Assembly: GCA_964456185.1 (NCBI GenBank)
Contig: CAYVZZ010000034.1
Coordinates: forward strand, 1-21,740
Reading direction: 5' to 3'
DNA length: 21,740 nucleotides
Source of the DNA: CAYVZZ01 sp964456185
Lineage (GTDB): Bacteria > Pseudomonadota > Gammaproteobacteria > Pseudomonadales > Alcanivoracaceae
Below, one piece after another: positions 21,710 to 21,740 of the stretch; positions within the stretch are counted from its first letter, which is position 1; every line of letters begins with the position of its first letter. Position numbers and translations under genes: made by a program. Below the pieces are notes generated by a model. That model was not told where the DNA came from, did not search any database, and saw only the letters and a program-made list of their open reading frames with translations.

Positions 21710-21740
21710 AAGCCAAGGTTCGTATGTCACGTTCCGGGCA

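Overview
The window looks like a chromosomal housekeeping region of a gammaproteobacterium. Supporting this are the conserved run rlmE-ftsH-folP-glmM with divergent yhbY, the trmJ-cysE-iscR-iscS cluster order, and an IscR with the E. coli-type C92/C98/C104/H107 cluster ligands. The genus cannot be named from the sequence. No tRNA, rRNA, CRISPR array, transposase or prophage gene is visible, and no gene-free stretch exceeds 300 bases.

Layout. 1-159 (-): 5' end of a 1-Cys (Prx6-type) peroxiredoxin, with an OxyR-like dyad upstream. 281-2575 (-): an orphan hybrid sensor kinase. 2801-4264 (-): a DUF3336/patatin lipase. 4343-4648 (-): yhbY, divergent from the + strand operon rlmE-ftsH-folP-glmM (4705-9533). 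Two starts in that operon are non-standard: rlmE appears to start at ATT and ftsH at TTG. Convergent to glmM is murI (-), whose 3' end is built from a REPIN-like inverted repeat. Next come iscS and iscR (-), the latter with a very clear IscR type 1 operator.

12264-19267 (-) is a tightly coupled six-gene MoxR/Bat operon: moxR, DUF58, DUF4381, BatA-type VWA, a BatB/BatC VWA-TPR protein, and batD. Four of its five junctions are overlapping stop/start codons. It is followed upstream by cysE and trmJ (-). At the right end a small exported DUF4168-like protein (+) is divergent from trmJ.

How the genes fit together. trmJ, cysE, iscR and iscS form the usual cysteine/Fe-S neighbourhood: cysE commits serine to cysteine synthesis, iscS takes sulfur from cysteine, and iscR senses Fe-S status. 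Here it is split by the complete Bat operon, an AAA+ ATPase with membrane VWA proteins thought to act in envelope or oxidative stress. No iscU follows iscS; murI does. No wholly unknown system is evident. The most unusual points are the Bat operon inside the trmJ-cysE/iscR-iscS cluster, the lost MIDAS aspartate in the BatB-like protein, the apparent ATT start of rlmE, and the REPIN-encoded tail of MurI.
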